Positions 62,394 through 64,000 of a stretch of 64,000 nucleotides of DNA are shown here, one piece after another. Source of the stretch: Betaproteobacteria bacterium UBA1934 (GTDB lineage Bacteria > Pseudomonadota > Gammaproteobacteria > Burkholderiales > Rhodocyclaceae); assembly GCA_002337055.1 (NCBI GenBank), contig DDFG01000001.1, positions 101,163 to 165,162 of the forward strand, in the 5' to 3' direction. The position numbers and the translations under genes were made by a program. The notes under the pieces are model-generated. The model was not told the origin of the DNA. It was given only the letters and a program-made list of their open reading frames with translations, and did not search any database. Within the stretch, counting starts at the first letter, position 1. Every line of letters begins with the position of its first letter.

Positions 62394-64000
62394 GTGCTTG
62401 AAGCTTATCGCGCCCACGTCGCTGAACGTGCTGCCCTCGGTATTCCCCCCCTGCCGCTGTCGATGCAGCAGGCTAAGGAACTGGTCGAATTGCTGAAAAA
62501 ACCGCCGGTGGGCGAAGAAGCCACGTTGGTCGACCTGGTTACCCATCGCGTGCCGGCCGGCGTGGACGAAGCCGCCAAGGTCAAAGCCGAATTCCTTGCC
62601 GCCGTCGCCAAGGGCGAACAGGCCTGCGCGCTGATCTCCCGCGCCAAGGCAACCGAACTGCTTGGCACCATGGTCGGCGGCTACAACGTCAAGCCGCTGA
62701 TCGATCTGCTGGCCGATGCCGAAGTCGGCACCGTGGCGGCCCATGCGCTGAAATTCACGCTGCTGATGTTTGATTACTTCCACGACGTGGCCGAACTGGC
62801 CAAGGCCGGCAATGCCAACGCCAAGGCAGTCCTGCAATCCTGGGCCGATGCCGAGTGGTTCACCAGCCGCCCGGATGTGCCGGCCTCGTTGAAGGTCACC
62901 GTCTTCAAGGTGACCGGCGAAACCAATACCGATGATCTGTCGCCGGCGCCCGACGCTTGGTCGCGCCCGGATATCCCCCTGCACGCCATCGCCATGCTGA
63001 AGAACCCGCGTCCGGGGATCGAAGCGGACAAGGCCGGCGAACGCGGCCCGATGAAGCAACTGGAAGCGCTGATCGCCAAGGGCAACCCGGTGGCCTACGT
63101 CGGCGACGTGGTCGGTACCGGTTCTTCGCGCAAGTCTGCGACCAATTCCGTGCTGTGGTGGACTGGTGAGGACATCCCCTTCGTCCCGAACAAGCGTTTC
63201 GGTGGCGTCTGCCTGGGCGGCAAGATCGCGCCGATCTTCTTCAATACGCAGGAAGACGCCGGTGCGCTGCCGGTGGAAATCGACGTCTCCAAAATGGACA
63301 TGGGCGACGAGATCGAACTCAGGATCGATCATGCGACCGCCAAGGTGACCGCGCTCAAGAACGGCGCCGTGATCTCCGAAGCCGAGCTGAAAACCCACGT
63401 GCTGCTCGACGAAGTGCGTGCTGGCGGCCGCATCAACCTGATCATCGGCCGCGGCCTGACCACCAAGGCGCGCGAAGCCCTCGGTCTGCCGGCCTCGACC
63501 CTGTTCCGCCTGCCGCAAGCGCCGGTCGATACCGGCAAGGGCTTCTCGCTGGCGCAGAAGATGGTCGGTCGCGCCTGTGGTCTGCCGGAAGGCAAGGGCG
63601 TGCGTCCCGGCACCTACTGCGAACCGCGCATGACCACGGTCGGCTCGCAGGACACCACCGGCCCGATGACCCGCGACGAACTCAAGGATTTGGCCTGCCT
63701 CGGCTTCTCCGCCGATCTGGTGATGCAGTCCTTCTGCCATACCGCCGCCTATCCGAAGCTGGTCGACGTCAAAATGCACCGCACCCTGCCGAGCTTCATC
63801 ACGGCGCGTGGCGGCGTGTCGCTGAAGCCGGGCGACGGCGTCATCCATAGCTGGCTCAACCGCCTGCTGCTGCCCGATACCGTCGGCACCGGTGGCGATT
63901 CGCACACCCGCTTCCCGATCGGCATCTCCTTCCCGGCCGGTTCCGGTCTGGTCGCCTTTGCCGCCGCCACCGGCGTCATGCCGCTGGACATGCCGGAATC
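62394..64000 (+). CDS. acnB: Aconitate hydratase B, N-terminal part (cut by window edge)
   Basis: AcnB interconverts citrate and isocitrate in the TCA cycle through a [4Fe-4S] cluster, and the apo-form can bind mRNA. The frame stays open to the window edge, 535 of about 860 codons. It starts at GTG 62394 after GAAAGGAA and reads LEAYRAHVAERAALGIPPLPLS, then GETNTDDLSPAPDAWSRPDIPLHA, YVGDVVGTGSSRKSATNSVLWW and FCHTAAYPKLVDV, close to E. coli AcnB throughout. The cluster-binding cysteines lie beyond the window. Only the N-terminal HEAT-like, swivel and part of the core domains are seen. Confidence 0.96.
   Translation, partial: MLEAYRAHVAERAALGIPPLPLSMQQAKELVELLKKPPVGEEATLVDLVTHRVPAGVDEAAKVKAEFLAAVAKGEQACALISRAKATELLGTMVGGYNVKPLIDLLADAEVGTVAAHALKFTLLMFDYFHDVAELAKAGNANAKAVLQSWADAEWFTSRPDVPASLKVTVFKVTGETNTDDLSPAPDAWSRPDIPLHAIAMLKNPRPGIEADKAGERGPMKQLEALIAKGNPVAYVGDVVGTGSSRKSATNSVLWWTGEDIPFVPNKRFGGVCLGGKIAPIFFNTQEDAGALPVEIDVSKMDMGDEIELRIDHATAKVTALKNGAVISEAELKTHVLLDEVRAGGRINLIIGRGLTTKAREALGLPASTLFRLPQAPVDTGKGFSLAQKMVGRACGLPEGKGVRPGTYCEPRMTTVGSQDTTGPMTRDELKDLACLGFSADLVMQSFCHTAAYPKLVDVKMHRTLPSFITARGGVSLKPGDGVIHSWLNRLLLPDTVGTGGDSHTRFPIGISFPAGSGLVAFAAATGVMPLDMPE

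Noticed and set aside
62292..63905. Long minus-strand open frame of 537 codons
   Set aside because: It lies antisense to acnB, whose protein is conserved end to end; the antisense product is a composition artefact rich in Arg, His and Gly.

Overview
The window is a gap-poor, GC-rich stretch of bacterial chromosome. Gene content and order point to a betaproteobacterium, most likely Rhodocyclales: ilvBHC-psd-pssA near leuA, rpsF-priB-rpsR-rplI-dnaB, rpsP-rimM-trmD-rplS, yciB-yciI-bolA-ppiC, and the beta-type families DUF2069, DUF2863, DUF3106 and DUF3619. No rRNA, tRNA, insertion sequence, prophage or CRISPR array was recognised. The assignment rests on recalled neighbourhoods and protein motifs, not on a database search.

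Layout. 1-6.4 kb: the N-terminal part of valS (minus), a Pho-box-preceded phoD-type phosphatase (plus), then the overlapping minus-strand set pepA-holC-hypothetical. 6.5-10.6 kb: lptFG, and a convergent minus-strand operon of an ECF-like sigma factor, DUF3619, DUF3106 and an RDD membrane protein. 10.6-19.2 kb: branched-chain amino acid and phospholipid genes ilvB-ilvH-ilvC-psd-pssA, a TctDE-like two-component system on the opposite strand, then leuA. 19.2-24.5 kb: DUF2069, YihY, a PilZ-like protein, the rpsP-rimM-trmD-rplS operon and a bacteriohemerythrin. 24.8-31.2 kb: a TetR-led tripartite RND efflux operon closed by a strong terminator. 31.25-37.6 kb: rpsF-priB-rpsR-rplI, a secreted SRPBCC protein, dnaB, coaBC, dut and cysB. 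37.6-42.6 kb: an HDOD protein, ppiC, bolA, yciI, yciB, and an HD-GYP regulator overlapped by an Hpt gene. 42.6-50.6 kb: a biotin cluster (DUF2863, bioA, a cache-type histidine kinase, bioF, bioH, bioC, bioD). 50.9-55.8 kb: yaaA, a small secreted protein, a PIN protein, dusC with a TrmB-like methyltransferase, and a TetR/YCII/VOC operon. 55.8-58.8 kb: an alpha/beta hydrolase and a chrA-thioredoxin-YkgJ operon. 58.9-62.2 kb: an iron-containing alcohol dehydrogenase divergent from an AcoR-type sigma54 activator. 62.4 kb to the end: the N-terminal part of acnB.

Genes working together. Many neighbours are linked by 1-4 base stop/start overlaps (pepA/holC/hypothetical, lptF/lptG, sigma/DUF3619, rimM/trmD, HD-GYP/Hpt, bioC/bioD, dusC/TrmB-like), which implies translational coupling. 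The best regulatory signals are a Pho box with correctly spaced -10 before phoD; a near-consensus sigma54 promoter, candidate upstream activator dyads and a perfect CRP-type palindrome between the alcohol dehydrogenase and its likely activator; two palindromes sited as TetR operators; and a consensus sigma70 promoter before rpsF. The most unusual points are an apparent CTG start for priB, a sensor kinase opening the bioFHCD segment, and a compact chrA-thioredoxin-cysteine-cluster operon.
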